A stretch of DNA of 64,000 bases from Staphylococcus saprophyticus subsp. saprophyticus ATCC 15305 = NCTC 7292 (GCF_000010125.1 NC_007350.1:1550001-1614000), one strand, 5' to 3'; shown: positions 50,801-61,333, counted from the stretch's first letter. Numbers and translations are program-made. Notes: generated from the sequence alone by a model not told the origin.

Positions 50801-51457
50801 TAAGTGTTTGTATTCTTTTGCAATCGCGGCTTCTTCACGTAATGGTTCTACACGACCTTCTAAGTCATAAAGTATATCTTCTACGCGTGACAAATTATCT
50901 TCTGTTTGATCCAATTTTTGAACAGAAGTTGCTTTTCTTTTTTTATATTTTAAAACTCCAGCAGATTCTTCTAATATTTGCCTTCTATCTATAGGCTTAG
51001 CATTTAATATTTCGTCTACACGTCCTTGCGAAATAATACTGAACGCTTCTTTTCCTAACCCTGAATCTAAAAATAAATCAATGATATCTTTCAATCTTGC
51101 TCTATCATTATTCAAATAATATTCACTTTCGCCACTTCGATACAAACGACGTGTAACTGTTACTTCAGTTGAATCAACTTGTAACTTTCCAGAACTATTC
51201 TCTAATTTCAATTTTACTTCTGCATAATTTTGAGCTTTTCTATGCTCGGCGCCTGAAAATATAATATCTTCCATTTTGGCGCCACGTAATGATTTAGCTG
51301 ACTGTTCACCTAACACCCATTTTATCGCATCAGTAATATTACTTTTACCGCTACCATTAGGTCCAACAATTGCTGTTACACCTTCATCAAATTGGACATT
51401 TGTATGTTCAGCAAATGACTTAAAACCAAAGGCATCTATAGATTTTAAATAAACCAT
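47888..51457 (-). CDS. smc: Chromosome segregation SMC protein
   Basis: The ATPase of the bacterial condensin that organises and segregates the nucleoid. The 1189-residue product has Walker A in IVGPNGSGKSNITDAIKWVL, a coiled coil from about 170 to 500, a hinge around 510-670 (IRGAVAEVIQVPSDL; EGDIVNPGGSMTGG), a second coiled coil to about 1020, then the C-motif LSGGERALSAIALLFAI and Walker B FVILDEVEAALDEAN. It is the first gene of the smc-ftsY-ylxM-ffh cluster, downstream of rnc, as in Bacillus. Confidence 0.98.
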   Translation of the reverse strand: MVYLKSIDAFGFKSFAEHTNVQFDEGVTAIVGPNGSGKSNITDAIKWVLGEQSAKSLRGAKMEDIIFSGAEHRKAQNYAEVKLKLENSSGKLQVDSTEVTVTRRLYRSGESEYYLNNDRARLKDIIDLFLDSGLGKEAFSIISQGRVDEILNAKPIDRRQILEESAGVLKYKKRKATSVQKLDQTEDNLSRVEDILYDLEGRVEPLREEAAIAKEYKHLSKEMEKSDVLVTVHDIKQYSDNINELDDNLNHLKSQQATKDAEKVQHTQSLNKYKVERQQLDIRIESLNFELVKATEEVEKFTGQLNVLEERKRNQSETNARFEEEQESLLNQAENLNKEKTEVQLEIDRLKAQQKELNEKVQYLESQLYVTDEQHDEKLETIKDEYYQLMSEQSDVNNDIRFLEHTIQENESKQSRLDSRLVEAYEQLKHIQSDINEAEKQSTTTKKELKNAEQQLNEYERKLTQLKQQRSEYEEKLHQAYRFNEKLKSRIDSAATQQEEYSYFFNGVKHILKAKNKQLTGIRGAVAEVIQVPSDLTKAIEIALGASLQHVIVDSEKDGRQAIQYLKQNGLGRATFLPLNVIQPRHIANDILNSAKTSQGFINIASEAIQVDSDYQNVLQNLLGNTIIVDELKNANELARKIRYRTRIVTLEGDIVNPGGSMTGGGDRKTKSILAQKDDLAKMRAQLEDYQQQTIEFEKQFQAIKEASDQISENYFETSQQYNSAKQRLHNFELELDRLRKSEAHLKDEHEEFEFEKNDGYQSEASKQTLTEKKQRLDQIKAQLLKLEENINLYTKLSKEGKASTTQTQQQLHQKQSDLAVVKERLNAQKQSLTKITKQLESVEKQQEKLDEQIKLFNSDEMTGEKAFETIQSHIEQSKVTKEKLTVDIEDVKSRRLELNDTIEETDQKLQEANQDILSIENRYQDIKAEQSRLDVLINHAIDHLSDDYHLTYERASELYELDEAIDVLRKKVKLTKMSIEELGPVNLNAIEQFEEINTRYTFLDEQRADLRAAKLTLEQLIDEMDQEVKDRFKETFHAVQGHFADVFKSLFGGGQAELRLTDDDYLSAGVDIIVQPPGKKLQHLSLLSGGERALSAIALLFAILKVRSAPFVILDEVEAALDEANVIRYAQYLKELSDQTQFIVITHRKGTMEFSDRLYGVTMQESGVSKLVSVNLNTIDEVIKEEQV

Positions 51458-51700
51458 ACTATTCTCCTTTAAATATTCCTGACTGTTCTACAGCACGGGA
51501 ATGAAATGGCTAATTCATTTTAACTTCATTCGCCATTCATAACACTTATTCCATCTTATTATGATTAACTTAATTATTTAATCTTAGCTGTATATTTAAA
51601 AACGCAATTTTTCATTATATAAATGCTATGTCATCATTAATCATACTTATAACTATGATATTTCCATCTAGTGAATCATGATGTTTAAACGCATCCAATG

Positions 51701-52435
51701 TTAAGCGTTTTTATTTTTCAATATTTTATATGCACGTTCTGCAGCTTTTTGTTCAGATTCTTTTTTTGTTTTACCTTTGCCTTCTGCTACGGCATCTTCT
51801 TCTAGAATCACTTCAGAAGTAAAAAGACGATGGTGCGCCGGTCCTTCTTCATTTATCAGACGATATGTGACATCTCCCTTATTTTGTCTATGCACATATT
51901 CTTGAAATTGCGTCTTAAAGTCTACAACACCGTCCAATTCATCATCTTCCACATATGGGAAAATGATTTGTTCAGAAAATTGCCAGACTGCCTCTAATCC
52001 TTGGTCTAAATACAACGCTCCGACAAATGCTTCAAACGCATCGGATACAAGTGAAGGTCGTGTTCTACCACCTGTCTTTTCTTCGCCTTTACCTAATAAA
52101 ATTAAATCGTTGAGCTGAATTTTATTCGCAAATATTACAAGTGAGGGCTCACAAACAATTGTTGCACGCATTTTAGTCAAATTACCTTCAGGCAATTCTG
52201 GGTATTTATCAAATAAATAGCGTGAAACCGTCAATTCTAATACCGCATCTCCTAAAAATTCTAATCGCTCATTGTGGTCAAGCCTGTTCATATTAAAGTC
52301 ATTGATAAAGCTTGAATGAGAAAAAGCTTGTTGATATAAATCTACTCGGTTAAAATCTAAATTTAATTCTTGCATCTTTTTTTCAAACTTATTTTGGAAT
52401 GTTTGTACCATTTCTTTCTTTTTTTGATTGGTCAA
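51701..52435 (-). CDS. rnc: Ribonuclease III
   Basis: A double-strand RNA endonuclease for rRNA processing and antisense-RNA decay. The 244-residue product has the catalytic signature [33 protein letters not shown], and a C-terminal double-stranded RNA-binding domain ([21 protein letters not shown] and [18 protein letters not shown]). The start codon is TTG at 52435, with AGGAGG and a seven-base spacing. It lies between acpP and smc with a 243-base spacer to smc. Confidence 0.97.
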   Translation of the reverse strand: MTNQKKKEMVQTFQNKFEKKMQELNLDFNRVDLYQQAFSHSSFINDFNMNRLDHNERLEFLGDAVLELTVSRYLFDKYPELPEGNLTKMRATIVCEPSLVIFANKIQLNDLILLGKGEEKTGGRTRPSLVSDAFEAFVGALYLDQGLEAVWQFSEQIIFPYVEDDELDGVVDFKTQFQEYVHRQNKGDVTYRLINEEGPAHHRLFTSEVILEEDAVAEGKGKTKKESEQKAAERAYKILKNKNA

Positions 52436-52616
52436 TCTAGTTCCTCCTCAGAAATAGCGCTAGGATTCTGTATACCTTTATATTTTACGTGAAATCACAT
52501 CAAAACTAAAGAAAAAACTGTTGTTTTTCGCATGTAAAACAGCGACAAGTCATGGATGTAGTTAATATCGAAGGTACAAAAAATCATGCGTTAAGTTTCA
52601 TTGATTCTATCAAAAA

Positions 52617-52655
52617 AACAAAAAATCTGAGCCGTAATGACAACGACTCAGATAT
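52617..52655 (-). terminator. Terminator downstream of acpP
   Basis: AATCTGAGCCG (52624-52634) pairs with CGACTCAGAT (52644-52653), with one G-U pair and a 9-base loop, followed by a T-run on the minus strand. It ends the fapR-acpP operon. Confidence 0.85.
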
Positions 52656-52662
52656 TTGTTTA

Positions 52663-52896
52663 TTATTTTTCAATACTGTTGATAAATTTAACTGCGTCAC
52701 CAACTGTGTTGATTTTTTCAGCTTCTTCATCAGGAATTTCAGTACCAAATTCATCTTCTAATTCCATAACTAATTCAGCGATATCAAGTGAGTCAGCGCC
52801 TAAATCATCTTTGAAAGATGCATCTTCAGTTACTTTTTCAGCGTCAACACCTAAACGGTCAACGATGATATCTTTTACTTTGTCGAAGTTTTCCAC
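52663..52896 (-). CDS. acpP: Acyl carrier protein
   Basis: A small acidic carrier of growing acyl chains. The 77-residue product has Ser36 in [11 protein letters not shown], the 4'-phosphopantetheine attachment site, and a strongly acidic composition. It starts with GTG at 52896, with GGAGG upstream. It is the last gene of the fatty acid cluster, separated from fabG by 243 bases that may carry extra signals. Confidence 0.98.
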   Translation of the reverse strand: MENFDKVKDIIVDRLGVDAEKVTEDASFKDDLGADSLDIAELVMELEDEFGTEIPDEEAEKINTVGDAVKFINSIEK

Positions 52897-53139
52897 GTCG
52901 ATTCACCTCCTTTAAAAGTCTATTGATAGACTTTTATATTTTCCCATTTTATCAATTGAAATACAAGTAGTATTTCAATTGATACACTAGAAATACACAT
53001 AATCTACTAAATTTGACAATTATACCGTATCATGACGCATGTGTCAGACATCCAAAATGACATTTTACTTAAAAAATATAATCAGTCATACCACTATTGT
53101 TTAAAAGCTTGTAGCGATGATTATTTTTTCTAAATCGAC

Positions 53140-53880
53140 TTACATGTACATGCCGCCATTGACATGAATCGTTTGTCCAGTAATATATTTTGCTTTCTCT
53201 GAAGCTAAAAACGCTACAGTATTGGCTATATCAGAATCTTCACCAAATTTAGCTAATGGAATTTGTTCTAACATTTGTGCTTTGAGTTCCTCACTTAAAG
53301 CATCTGTCATATCAGAAACAATAAAACCAGGTGCTACAGCATTCACTGTAATATTTCTAGAAGCTAACTCTCTAGCTGCTGATTTAGTCAATCCAATTAC
53401 ACCCGCTTTTGTAGCAACATAGTTAGCTTGTCCAGGATTACCTACTGCACCCACGACACTTGATAAGTTAATAATTGAGCCACTCTTTTGTCTTAACATT
53501 TGTGGTGTTACTTTTTGAATACAATTAAATACACCTTTTAAATTTGTATCAATGACATCGTCCCATTCTTGTTCTTTCATTCTCATTAATAAATTATCGC
53601 GTGTGATACCTGCATTATTAACAAGCACATCTACTGAACCAAATTGGCTAACGACTTCTTTAATCATCGCTTTAACTTCGTCACCATTTGCAACGTTTGC
53701 TTGAATTGCAAAAGCTTCAACGCCTTTAGCTTTGATTTCTTCCACAACAGCGTCTGCTTTTTCTTTATTTCCAGCATAGTTCACTGCAACTTTATAGCCT
53801 TCTTCCGCTAATTGTATAGCAATACTGCGTCCTATTCCTCTTGAAGCACCTGTAACCAATGCACTTTTAGTCATTTTCAT
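53140..53880 (-). CDS. fabG: 3-oxoacyl-[ACP] reductase FabG
   Basis: The NADPH-dependent reductase of the fatty acid elongation cycle. The 246-residue SDR has [26 protein letters not shown], the Ser in INLSSVVG, the YVATKAG catalytic Tyr/Lys, and ends [12 protein letters not shown]. The ATG at 53880 overlaps the fabD end by 14 bases; an ATG six bases later is also possible. It lies between fabD and acpP. Confidence 0.97.
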   Translation of the reverse strand: MKMTKSALVTGASRGIGRSIAIQLAEEGYKVAVNYAGNKEKADAVVEEIKAKGVEAFAIQANVANGDEVKAMIKEVVSQFGSVDVLVNNAGITRDNLLMRMKEQEWDDVIDTNLKGVFNCIQKVTPQMLRQKSGSIINLSSVVGAVGNPGQANYVATKAGVIGLTKSAARELASRNITVNAVAPGFIVSDMTDALSEELKAQMLEQIPLAKFGEDSDIANTVAFLASEKAKYITGQTIHVNGGMYM

Positions 53881-54793
53881 TCCAACCTTTCACATCTTCT
53901 AATGTTTGAATTGAGGTAACTTTTACATTTTTATTAATTTTTCTAATTAATCCTGAAAGTACTTTACCAGGACCAATTTCGAGGAAATTATCAACACCTT
54001 GTTCAATTAACCACTCTGTAGAATCAATAAATTGCACTGGTGAATATAATTGTTCAATCATATGCGCTTTAATTACATTTGCATCTGTTTCACCTTGTGC
54101 ATGCACATTTTGTACAACCGGGAATTGAGCATCAGACCACTCAAACTGGTCAATAAAATCTGCAAAATCATCTTTGATAACTTGCATCATTGATGAATGG
54201 AATGGACCTGAAACTGCTAATGGCATTACACGTTTAGCACCTAGCGATTTCCCTTCTTCAACTAACTGATCAATCAATGATTTATGGCCAGATACAACAA
54301 TTTGACCCGGTGAATTGATATTAGCTGGTTCAATAATTTCACTCTCTGTAGAAAGCTGTTTACAAATTGCGTCAACCGCTTCATAATCCAGTCCAAGTAC
54401 GGCTGCCATACTACCCACACCATCTGGAAAGGCTTCTGCCATAAGTTGACCACGTTTTCTTACAATTTTTACTGCATCTTCAAATTTCAATACACCACTT
54501 GCAACTAAACTCACATATTCCCCCAGACTATGTCCCATAGTATAATCTGCATTTAAATCATTAAGGGCGTTTAATAAAGCTGAACTATGCGTTAATAAAA
54601 CTGGTTGCGTATTTTCTGTTTGGCCTAACTTTGCTTTTTTATCTGTAAACATCGTTTCTAAAATATCAAAATCCACAGCGTTTTGGGCTTGATTTAAAAT
54701 TGTAGTCGCTGCTTCATTATGTTCGTATAAATCATTCGCCATACCAACTTTTTGAGAACCTTGACCTGGAAAGATAATTGCCGTTTTACTCAT
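53867..54793 (-). CDS. fabD: Malonyl-CoA:ACP transacylase FabD
   Basis: Loads malonyl groups onto ACP. The 308-residue product starts [16 protein letters not shown] and carries the nucleophilic Ser in [12 protein letters not shown] and the catalytic His in [11 protein letters not shown]. Its start overlaps the plsX end by eight bases, and its end overlaps fabG, so the operon is tightly coupled. Confidence 0.97.
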   Translation of the reverse strand: MSKTAIIFPGQGSQKVGMANDLYEHNEAATTILNQAQNAVDFDILETMFTDKKAKLGQTENTQPVLLTHSSALLNALNDLNADYTMGHSLGEYVSLVASGVLKFEDAVKIVRKRGQLMAEAFPDGVGSMAAVLGLDYEAVDAICKQLSTESEIIEPANINSPGQIVVSGHKSLIDQLVEEGKSLGAKRVMPLAVSGPFHSSMMQVIKDDFADFIDQFEWSDAQFPVVQNVHAQGETDANVIKAHMIEQLYSPVQFIDSTEWLIEQGVDNFLEIGPGKVLSGLIRKINKNVKVTSIQTLEDVKGWNEND

Positions 54794-55772
54794 TTTCTGT
54801 ACCCACCGTTTCTTTCATTGTTTTCACAATTTCTTGTTCACCAGCAATTTTTGCCTGACGAATTGCAGAATAGAATGCTTTTGCACTTGAACTGCCATGT
54901 GCTTTTACTACCGTACCATTTAATCCTAACAATACTGAACCACCATATTCTGCATAATCCATTTTTGTCATTAAACCGTTCAAGTCTTTGCGTAAAATCA
55001 GTGCTGCCATTTTATTTTTAAAACTACTTAACAGTGTAGATTTAAACATTTTACCCATTGCTTTTGCAACACCTTCTAGATTTTTAAGAATCATATTACC
55101 TGTATAGCCATCAGTGACTACAACATCAGCAACATCATTCATTAAACCTTTCGCTTCGACATTACCTGTAAAGTTAAAATCATGTTGATCTTCCATTAAA
55201 CGGTATGCTTTCTTAGTTAAACTATTACCTTTCGCTGCTTCTGTACCAATATTTAACAAGCATACAGATGGTTCAGCAATACCTCTAATTTTTTGAGCGT
55301 AAATATTACCCAACTGAGCATATTGCAATAAATGTTCTGCTTTTGCATCAGCATTAGCACCTACATCCATAAATACAAAACCTTTACCTGATACAGTCGG
55401 TAGCGTAACAACCAATGCAGGTCGTTCTACACCTTTAATACGACCAACGATGAATAGTCCAGCAGACATCAGTGCGCCAGTATTACCAGCAGAAACACAT
55501 CCATCGGCTTCACCCGACTTAACTGCTTCAGCCATACGCGCCATAGAGCTGTCTTTTTTACGTTTAATTGCTCTTACTGGTTCATCATCCATCGTGATAG
55601 ATTCCGTACAGTGACGCACTTCTACACGATCATGTTCTAATGTACATTGCGATGAATCTCCAAATAAAATTATTTCTAAATCTTTAAAATCATTAACCGC
55701 TTTTTCAACAGCTTCCAAAACGATTCCAGGTGCATCATCCCCACCCATCATATCAATCGCTAATTTAACCAT
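54786..55772 (-). CDS. plsX: Phosphate acyltransferase PlsX
   Basis: Makes acyl-phosphate from acyl-ACP for PlsY in phosphatidic acid synthesis. The 328-residue product begins [20 protein letters not shown] and has [21 protein letters not shown] and [14 protein letters not shown]. ATGs at 55787 and 55781 precede it in frame, but the GAGG site is placed for the ATG at 55772. It overlaps the fapR stop by eight bases. Confidence 0.96.
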   Translation of the reverse strand: MVKLAIDMMGGDDAPGIVLEAVEKAVNDFKDLEIILFGDSSQCTLEHDRVEVRHCTESITMDDEPVRAIKRKKDSSMARMAEAVKSGEADGCVSAGNTGALMSAGLFIVGRIKGVERPALVVTLPTVSGKGFVFMDVGANADAKAEHLLQYAQLGNIYAQKIRGIAEPSVCLLNIGTEAAKGNSLTKKAYRLMEDQHDFNFTGNVEAKGLMNDVADVVVTDGYTGNMILKNLEGVAKAMGKMFKSTLLSSFKNKMAALILRKDLNGLMTKMDYAEYGGSVLLGLNGTVVKAHGSSSAKAFYSAIRQAKIAGEQEIVKTMKETVGTENE

Positions 55773-56343
55773 TTTGTTCATCCTCACTTGTATAATACAT
55801 TTTGAAAGTTCCTTTAAAAACGAGCGTATCTTTTACATATGATCGCACTTTTATCGTATAAAATTTATCTCTAATTTCAATAGTTTGTGCATCAGCACGT
55901 ACCGTTTCATTTAATTTTACTGTTTTTATAAATGTTACATTACTATCTCTTGTTAAAACAACTGGTTTATGTATCAGTGCCACACACAGGGAGTTTGCTT
56001 GTGCGAACAATACATGTCCTCTAGCAATTTTATTTCTAGTAAACACAGATTTTTCGTCTATTCTTATAATTGAAGTGGCAGTTTGATCAGGTTGTACATT
56101 GATTACATCCCCAATAATTTCACTACCTTCTATAGAGCGAATACTTTCGTAATTTTCTTTTGCAACAGTTTTAATGCGTGTTCTTAGCTCAGGAATATTT
56201 AAATGTGTACGATCAAGTCTAATCGTTTGAATACTCACCGAGAACAACACACTTAAATCTAAGTCAGTAATAAAAGGATTTTTCTCTATTTCATTTTTTA
56301 TTTCATTACGTCGTTCTTGTTTTTTTAATTTCATCGCATTCAA
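55765..56343 (-). CDS. fapR: Fatty acid biosynthesis repressor FapR
   Basis: FapR represses fatty acid and phospholipid genes and is released by malonyl-CoA. The 192-residue product has an N-terminal helix-turn-helix ([32 protein letters not shown]) and a C-terminal hot-dog domain ([18 protein letters not shown]). The start may be the ATG at 56343 or 56334; GGGAG fits either. A good FapR operator lies just upstream, so it controls its own operon with plsX, fabD and fabG. Confidence 0.96.
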   Translation of the reverse strand: MNAMKLKKQERRNEIKNEIEKNPFITDLDLSVLFSVSIQTIRLDRTHLNIPELRTRIKTVAKENYESIRSIEGSEIIGDVINVQPDQTATSIIRIDEKSVFTRNKIARGHVLFAQANSLCVALIHKPVVLTRDSNVTFIKTVKLNETVRADAQTIEIRDKFYTIKVRSYVKDTLVFKGTFKMYYTSEDEQNG

Positions 56344-56355
56344 ACTCCCATGTTT

Positions 56356-56372
56356 TTAGTACCAAGTCTTAA
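56356..56372 (-). promoter_or_regulatory. FapR operator
   Basis: TTAGTACCAAGTCTTAA at 56356-56372 fits the known FapR half-site pattern (TTAGTACCT..TCTTAA). It lies just downstream of the -10 element (56386-56391), where bound FapR would block transcription of fapR-plsX-fabD-fabG. Confidence 0.85.
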
Positions 56373-56385
56373 ACATTCCTAACAT

Positions 56386-56415
56386 ATCATAACACTTTCT
56401 ATTTCATTTGCTCAA
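56386..56415 (-). promoter_or_regulatory. Promoter of the fapR operon
   Basis: On the minus strand TTGAGC (complement of 56410-56415) and TATGAT (complement of 56386-56391) with an 18-base spacer. The FapR operator follows directly. Confidence 0.65.
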
Positions 56416-56561
56416 CAAAAAACATATGCTGTCGCTAAATTAAATTTGCTTTAGCATTAGCTCAATTTAATAATAAGTTTTTTATATAGTATCAAAAAAC
56501 TCTTTTAACATTACTATTTTATTACAAATGTAACAATTAAAAGATTATTTGTAGTGCACTA

Positions 56562-56590
56562 TTGAAATAAAAATATTTGGAACGTATAAT
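56562..56590 (+). promoter_or_regulatory. Sigma-A promoter for the M4 protease
   Basis: TTGAAA (56562-56567) and TATAAT (56585-56590) have a 17-base spacer. The transcript would have a leader of about 95 AT-rich bases before the start codon. Confidence 0.75.
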
Positions 56591-56689
56591 TCAAAATAAT
56601 TTAAAGGGTTGTGATATTTTATGTAAATAAATATTTATATGAAAAGCAATTGTTTCTAAAGCCAAAAGATTAATAATTAGGAGGATTAC

Positions 56690-58252
56690 ATGATGAAGAA
56701 ATTGATTACCACAACACTCGTAACATGTTCACTGATATCTGTCACATCATTACAAGCACACGCGCAAGAAAACAATAGCATCAAACCAGAAAGTCTCAAG
56801 AAACCCATAAATACAAAAGTTCATAATGATCAAGATGTAAAAGCATATTTACAAAATAATACATCAAAGATTATCAAGGAATCTAAAGAATCTGGAAATG
56901 CTAATGTTCAAGATAATGCATTTGAGCAATATGAAATTACAGATAAACAACAAGACCCTACTGGAATCACTCATTATACCTTGAAACCCAAAGTCAATGG
57001 TATAACTGCTGAAGATAGCGCATTAAAAGTTCATGTAAACAAACAAGGTGATGTCACTTTAATAAACGGTAGCATTGATAAACCAACTGTCAAGGTTGAC
57101 AACGAAGTGAAAATTTCTGCAGTTGATGCTGAAAATAGCGCATTTAAAGCTATAGGAAAAAACAAGGCAGATGTTAACAATATCAAAGGCTACGATATCG
57201 TAAATAAAAACAAATTAGATATTAACAGCGACAGTCAAAAACTTGTATACGATGTTGAATTAAACTATATTTCACCTAAGGCCGCTCATTGGAAAATTCA
57301 AGTCGATGCTAGCACTGGAGAAATATTGAATAAAGAAAATGTCATCAAAAATGCCTCAGCAACAGGAAAAGGTACAGGCGTGAACGACGATGAAAAGTCA
57401 CCATTGAATTTAACAGAGAATAATGGTGAATACACATTAAAAGATACAACGCAAAATGCAGAAATGCATACACAAACTGCTAATAATACTACAGATGATT
57501 TTTCAGAAATCACAAACGATAGTAATAATTTCGACAAGGAAGAACACAAGGCTGGCGTAGATGCACATTATTATGCTAATGAAGTGTATAACTATTATTT
57601 AGATAAACATCATCGTGATAGTTATGATAACGCCGGAGGAAAGATTGACTCTGTCGTACACTATGATAAAGATTACAATAATGCTGCGTGGACAGGGCAA
57701 TATATGATATACGGTGATGGTGATGGACAAACCTTCAAAGCATTATCAGGAGCCAATGATATCATCGCTCATGAATTAACACATGCCGTAACTGAGCGTA
57801 CGTCTAACTTAAAATATCAAGATCAATCAGGCGCTTTGAATGAATCATTTTCAGATGTATTTGGGTATTTTGTAGATCCAGATGACTGGTTAATGGGTGA
57901 AGATGTATATACACCTGGAACTGAAGGAGATGGTCTTAGAAGCTTAAAAGACCCTGAAAGATATAATCAACCGGCACACATGTATCAAGATCAATCAGGT
58001 AGCCAGGATAATGGTGGTGTACACACAAATAGTGGTATTCCTAACAAGGCTGCATATCTGACAATTAATGAAATTGGAAAAGATAAAGCTGAACAAATTT
58101 ACTACCTTGCATTAACTCAATATCTGACGCAAAATTCAGAATTTTCAGATGCTAAAACAGCTTTAAAAGAAGCCGCAAATAAACTTTATGGTGATAATAG
58201 CGCTGAAGCTGACGCTATTGATAAGGCTTGGACAGAAGTTGGCGTAAATTAA
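56690..58252 (+). CDS. Secreted thermolysin-family (M4) zinc metalloprotease, aureolysin/SepA-like
   Basis: A 520-residue secreted neutral protease. A signal peptide (about 1-25, ending in AHA) is followed by an FTP/PepSY propeptide to about 221 and a mature domain starting near ASATGKGTG. The zinc site HELTH is at 361-365, the third ligand Glu385 lies in NESFSD, and the catalytic His is about 445 (NGGVHTNSG). It resembles S. aureus aureolysin and S. epidermidis SepA, which are about 505-510 residues. AGGAGG precedes tandem ATGs (56690, 56693). In S. aureus aur lies elsewhere; here the gene sits alone between fapR and recG, reading against its neighbours, with its own promoter and terminators. 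It likely degrades host or biofilm proteins and activates other proenzymes. Confidence 0.93.
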   Translation: MMKKLITTTLVTCSLISVTSLQAHAQENNSIKPESLKKPINTKVHNDQDVKAYLQNNTSKIIKESKESGNANVQDNAFEQYEITDKQQDPTGITHYTLKPKVNGITAEDSALKVHVNKQGDVTLINGSIDKPTVKVDNEVKISAVDAENSAFKAIGKNKADVNNIKGYDIVNKNKLDINSDSQKLVYDVELNYISPKAAHWKIQVDASTGEILNKENVIKNASATGKGTGVNDDEKSPLNLTENNGEYTLKDTTQNAEMHTQTANNTTDDFSEITNDSNNFDKEEHKAGVDAHYYANEVYNYYLDKHHRDSYDNAGGKIDSVVHYDKDYNNAAWTGQYMIYGDGDGQTFKALSGANDIIAHELTHAVTERTSNLKYQDQSGALNESFSDVFGYFVDPDDWLMGEDVYTPGTEGDGLRSLKDPERYNQPAHMYQDQSGSQDNGGVHTNSGIPNKAAYLTINEIGKDKAEQIYYLALTQYLTQNSEFSDAKTALKEAANKLYGDNSAEADAIDKAWTEVGVN

Positions 58253-58257
58253 AAAGC

Positions 58258-58283
58258 CTGTTAGATAATTAATTATCTAACAG
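58258..58283 (+). terminator. 26-base perfect palindrome after the M4 protease
   Basis: CTGTTAGATAATT (58258-58270) is followed directly by its exact complement AATTATCTAACAG (58271-58283). It lies six bases after the stop codon. It has no T-run but could form a strong 3' stem. Confidence 0.6.
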
Positions 58284-58314
58284 ACTCCCACAATAAATCA
58301 TATTCTAACTTCGG

Positions 58315-58358
58315 ATGGCATTCGTAAATAATTAAATTATTTACGAGTGTCATTTTTA
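58315..58358 (+). terminator. Second hairpin terminator after the M4 protease
   Basis: TCGTAAATAATT (58322-58333) pairs with AATTATTTACGA (58335-58346) and is extended outward imperfectly by ATGGCA/TGTCAT. It is followed by CATTTTTATTT on the plus strand. Confidence 0.75.
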
Positions 58359-58415
58359 TTTAGAATATAATAGAAAGTATACAATGGATTTCCATGAAAT
58401 ACAAACCAACAATTT

Positions 58416-60461
58416 TTAATCAAAACTCATATACAATAAATTTTCTTCAATAAAAGATTTTAATATATTATATTGTGGTTCAAAGAAGACACCCGACTGT
58501 ATTAATTCGGCGGCTTCATCTCTAGCAACTTCTAGCATTTTATAATCTTCCACTACATTTGCAACCAAGAAATCAGGTAAACCGCTCTGCTTTACACCAA
58601 AGAAATCGCCTGGCCCCCTCATTTCTAAATCACGTTCACTAAGTTCAAAGCCATCTGTAGTCTGGGTCATGATATTCATACGTTCAATACCTGTTTCTGT
58701 TTTCGGTGATGCGATTAATACACAGTAACTTTGTTGTTCACTTCTCCCCACTCGTCCACGCAATTGATGTAACGTAGACAAACCAAAACGATCAGCATCA
58801 TATATCATCATAAACGTCGCATTTGGCACGTTCACACCTACTTCAACTACCGTTGTTGACACTAATATATCAATTTCATGATTGCTAAATCGTTGCATCA
58901 CTTCATCTTTCTCATCTGAATGTAATTTACCATGAAGCAGACCAACCTTTTCAACTCCATAATATGATTGCAATGATTCATATAATTCAACAACATTTTG
59001 TACATCTTCAAGATGCTCTGAACTTTCAATCAGTGGGCAAATGACATAAGCTTGTCTACCCTTCTTCAGTTCTGAAGTCATTTGATTTAATACACTTTCA
59101 TAAGCCTCATGCTTAGACCAAGAAGTGATGATTGGTTTTCTACCTTTAGGCAATTGTTTAATTGAAGAAACATCCATTTCACCGAATACTGAAATGGCTA
59201 ATGTTCTTGGTATCGGCGTTGCTGTCATAAATAAGACATTGGTCATAGCACCTTTTTCTCTTAACAACTGTCGCTGATTAACACCAAAACGATGTTGTTC
59301 ATCTGTAATAACAAGACCCACATTATTAAACTTAACATCATCCTGAATTAATGCATGTGTTCCAATGATACAATCAATTTCATTATTATTCAGTTGTTCT
59401 AATAACAGCTTCCGTTTTTTGCCTTTAACAGAGCCAGTCAATAAAGCCACGTTCATTCTATCACCAAATAGGTCAACTAAACTTTCTGCATGTTGCTCCG
59501 CTAATATTTCTGTCGGAACCATTAAAGCTGACTGATAGCCTGCTGTTTTCAAGGCATACATACAAATAGCAGCGACAACTGTTTTACCAGAACCTACATC
59601 GCCTTGTAATAAACGATGCATGCGAATGGGTGCTTTCAAATCTCTGAATATTTCATTCACGCTATGTTTCTGAGCGTCTGTTAATTCAAACGGTAGACTA
59701 TCTATAAAATGTTTAACTAAATTAATATCATAGTCTACGTCAATTGCTTCATCTGATGTTTTTTCAAGACGATTCAACCACTGCATTCTTAATTCAAACA
59801 TAAATAATTCTGTGAAAGCATATGTTCTACGTGCTTTCAGTAAAGATGCTTTATCAGTTGCAAAATGCAAAGCTTTAATTGTATCTTCTAAAGTTTCTAA
59901 TTTGTATTTTTTTCTTAAGTCTTCAGAGAGCCATTCTTGAATCGTCACCTGATCTAGTACCTGTCTAATCATATCTCTTAAAGGCTTTTGTTTAATACCT
60001 TCTTTAATGCGATATACAGGTTCATATTGTCCGCTCTCATCCATTTGTTGGCTAAAAAACATTCTGTTACCGTTGATTTCTTGCTTTGCTCTATTCCATT
60101 TTCCTTTGACTGTTACGGTTCCATGTAATTCTATTTTCTTTTTTAAATAAGGCTGATTGAAAAATGTGCATTTCACAGCAATTTGGTCGACCATGATATG
60201 TACTGTTAATTTAGATTTATTACGACCAAAAAAAGCGACAGTTGGTGTTGAATAAACTTCACCCACCACTGTCACTATCGCTTGATCTTCAGCTTCATTT
60301 AAGTCAATTACAGTATTATCTTCGTAACGTGTTGGTAAATATAGAATTAAATCTTCAACAGTATGAATATTTAATTCATTCAATACTGCTAAGCGTTTCG
60401 GACCTAATCCTTTTATTTGAGATAATGGAAATGGACTTTCAATTAAATTGACTTTTGACAT
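58416..60461 (-). CDS. recG: ATP-dependent DNA helicase RecG
   Basis: Remodels stalled forks and branched DNA. The 681-residue product has an N-terminal helical segment, an OB wedge domain at about 60-150 that grips the junction, the helicase core ([44 protein letters not shown]) and the C-terminal part with [15 protein letters not shown]. It is three bases downstream of the serine dehydratase alpha gene. In related staphylococci fapR follows; here the M4 protease intervenes. Confidence 0.97.
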   Translation of the reverse strand: MSKVNLIESPFPLSQIKGLGPKRLAVLNELNIHTVEDLILYLPTRYEDNTVIDLNEAEDQAIVTVVGEVYSTPTVAFFGRNKSKLTVHIMVDQIAVKCTFFNQPYLKKKIELHGTVTVKGKWNRAKQEINGNRMFFSQQMDESGQYEPVYRIKEGIKQKPLRDMIRQVLDQVTIQEWLSEDLRKKYKLETLEDTIKALHFATDKASLLKARRTYAFTELFMFELRMQWLNRLEKTSDEAIDVDYDINLVKHFIDSLPFELTDAQKHSVNEIFRDLKAPIRMHRLLQGDVGSGKTVVAAICMYALKTAGYQSALMVPTEILAEQHAESLVDLFGDRMNVALLTGSVKGKKRKLLLEQLNNNEIDCIIGTHALIQDDVKFNNVGLVITDEQHRFGVNQRQLLREKGAMTNVLFMTATPIPRTLAISVFGEMDVSSIKQLPKGRKPIITSWSKHEAYESVLNQMTSELKKGRQAYVICPLIESSEHLEDVQNVVELYESLQSYYGVEKVGLLHGKLHSDEKDEVMQRFSNHEIDILVSTTVVEVGVNVPNATFMMIYDADRFGLSTLHQLRGRVGRSEQQSYCVLIASPKTETGIERMNIMTQTTDGFELSERDLEMRGPGDFFGVKQSGLPDFLVANVVEDYKMLEVARDEAAELIQSGVFFEPQYNILKSFIEENLLYMSFD

Positions 60462-60463
60462 AA

Positions 60464-61333
60464 TTAATCACCAAATATTTCTTGTTTTAGGCGCTGACCC
60501 GTAGGTGTACCCGCTAAACCTCCACGACCTGTTTCACGTAGAGCGGATGGCATCGTTTGACCGATTTTATACATTGCTTCAATCACTTCATCTGTAGGAA
60601 TTCTTGAAGTCACACCTGCCAAAGCCATGTCCGCAGATACGATTGCGTTTGATGCACCTGCAGCATTTCTCTTAACACAAGGTACTTCTACTAAACCAGC
60701 TACTGGATCACATACTAAACCTAGCATATTTTTCAAACAAATTGCAAAAGCTTCAGCTGACTGTTGCGGCGTTCCACCTGCAAGTTCTACAGTTGCTCCA
60801 GCTGCCATCGCCGCAGCTGAACCGACTTCTGCTTGACAACCACCAGCAGCACCTGAAATAGATGCATTATTGGCAACAACAAAACCAAATGCACCTGAAG
60901 TTAATAAGAAATTTAACATATCTTTTCTTGATGGTTCTAAACGCGGTTTAAGACCAAATAACACGCCTGGTACAACACCTGCAGAACCTGCTGTAGGTGT
61001 TGCACAAATTTTCCCCATAGCTGCATTGACTTCATTTGTCGCAACAGCTTTACTAACTGCGTCTAACAAAGTTGGTCCTGCGAGTGATTTCCCCGTTTTC
61101 AAATATTTTTTAATTAGTAAAGCATCTCCACCAGTGAGCCCTGTTGTAGATGTAACCCCTGCTAAACCTTCGTCTAAAGCATTCTCCATCGTTTGTAAGT
61201 TTTTGTCCATATGTGCATAAACATCTGCTTCAGATAGTCCTGTAACTTCCATTTCTTGTTCAAGCATAATTTCATGGATTTTTTTATTTTGCTCTTCACA
61301 CATTTCTACTAATTCTTTCACACTTTTAAACAT
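60464..61333 (-). CDS. sdaAA: L-serine dehydratase alpha subunit, iron-sulfur dependent
   Basis: With the beta subunit it deaminates L-serine to pyruvate and ammonia. The 289-residue product carries the three cysteine blocks expected for the [4Fe-4S] cluster: [27 protein letters not shown] and [12 protein letters not shown]. It ends in a glycine-rich [14 protein letters not shown] motif. It starts 12 bases after sdaAB and is followed by recG. Confidence 0.96.
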   Translation of the reverse strand: MFKSVKELVEMCEEQNKKIHEIMLEQEMEVTGLSEADVYAHMDKNLQTMENALDEGLAGVTSTTGLTGGDALLIKKYLKTGKSLAGPTLLDAVSKAVATNEVNAAMGKICATPTAGSAGVVPGVLFGLKPRLEPSRKDMLNFLLTSGAFGFVVANNASISGAAGGCQAEVGSAAAMAAGATVELAGGTPQQSAEAFAICLKNMLGLVCDPVAGLVEVPCVKRNAAGASNAIVSADMALAGVTSRIPTDEVIEAMYKIGQTMPSALRETGRGGLAGTPTGQRLKQEIFGD

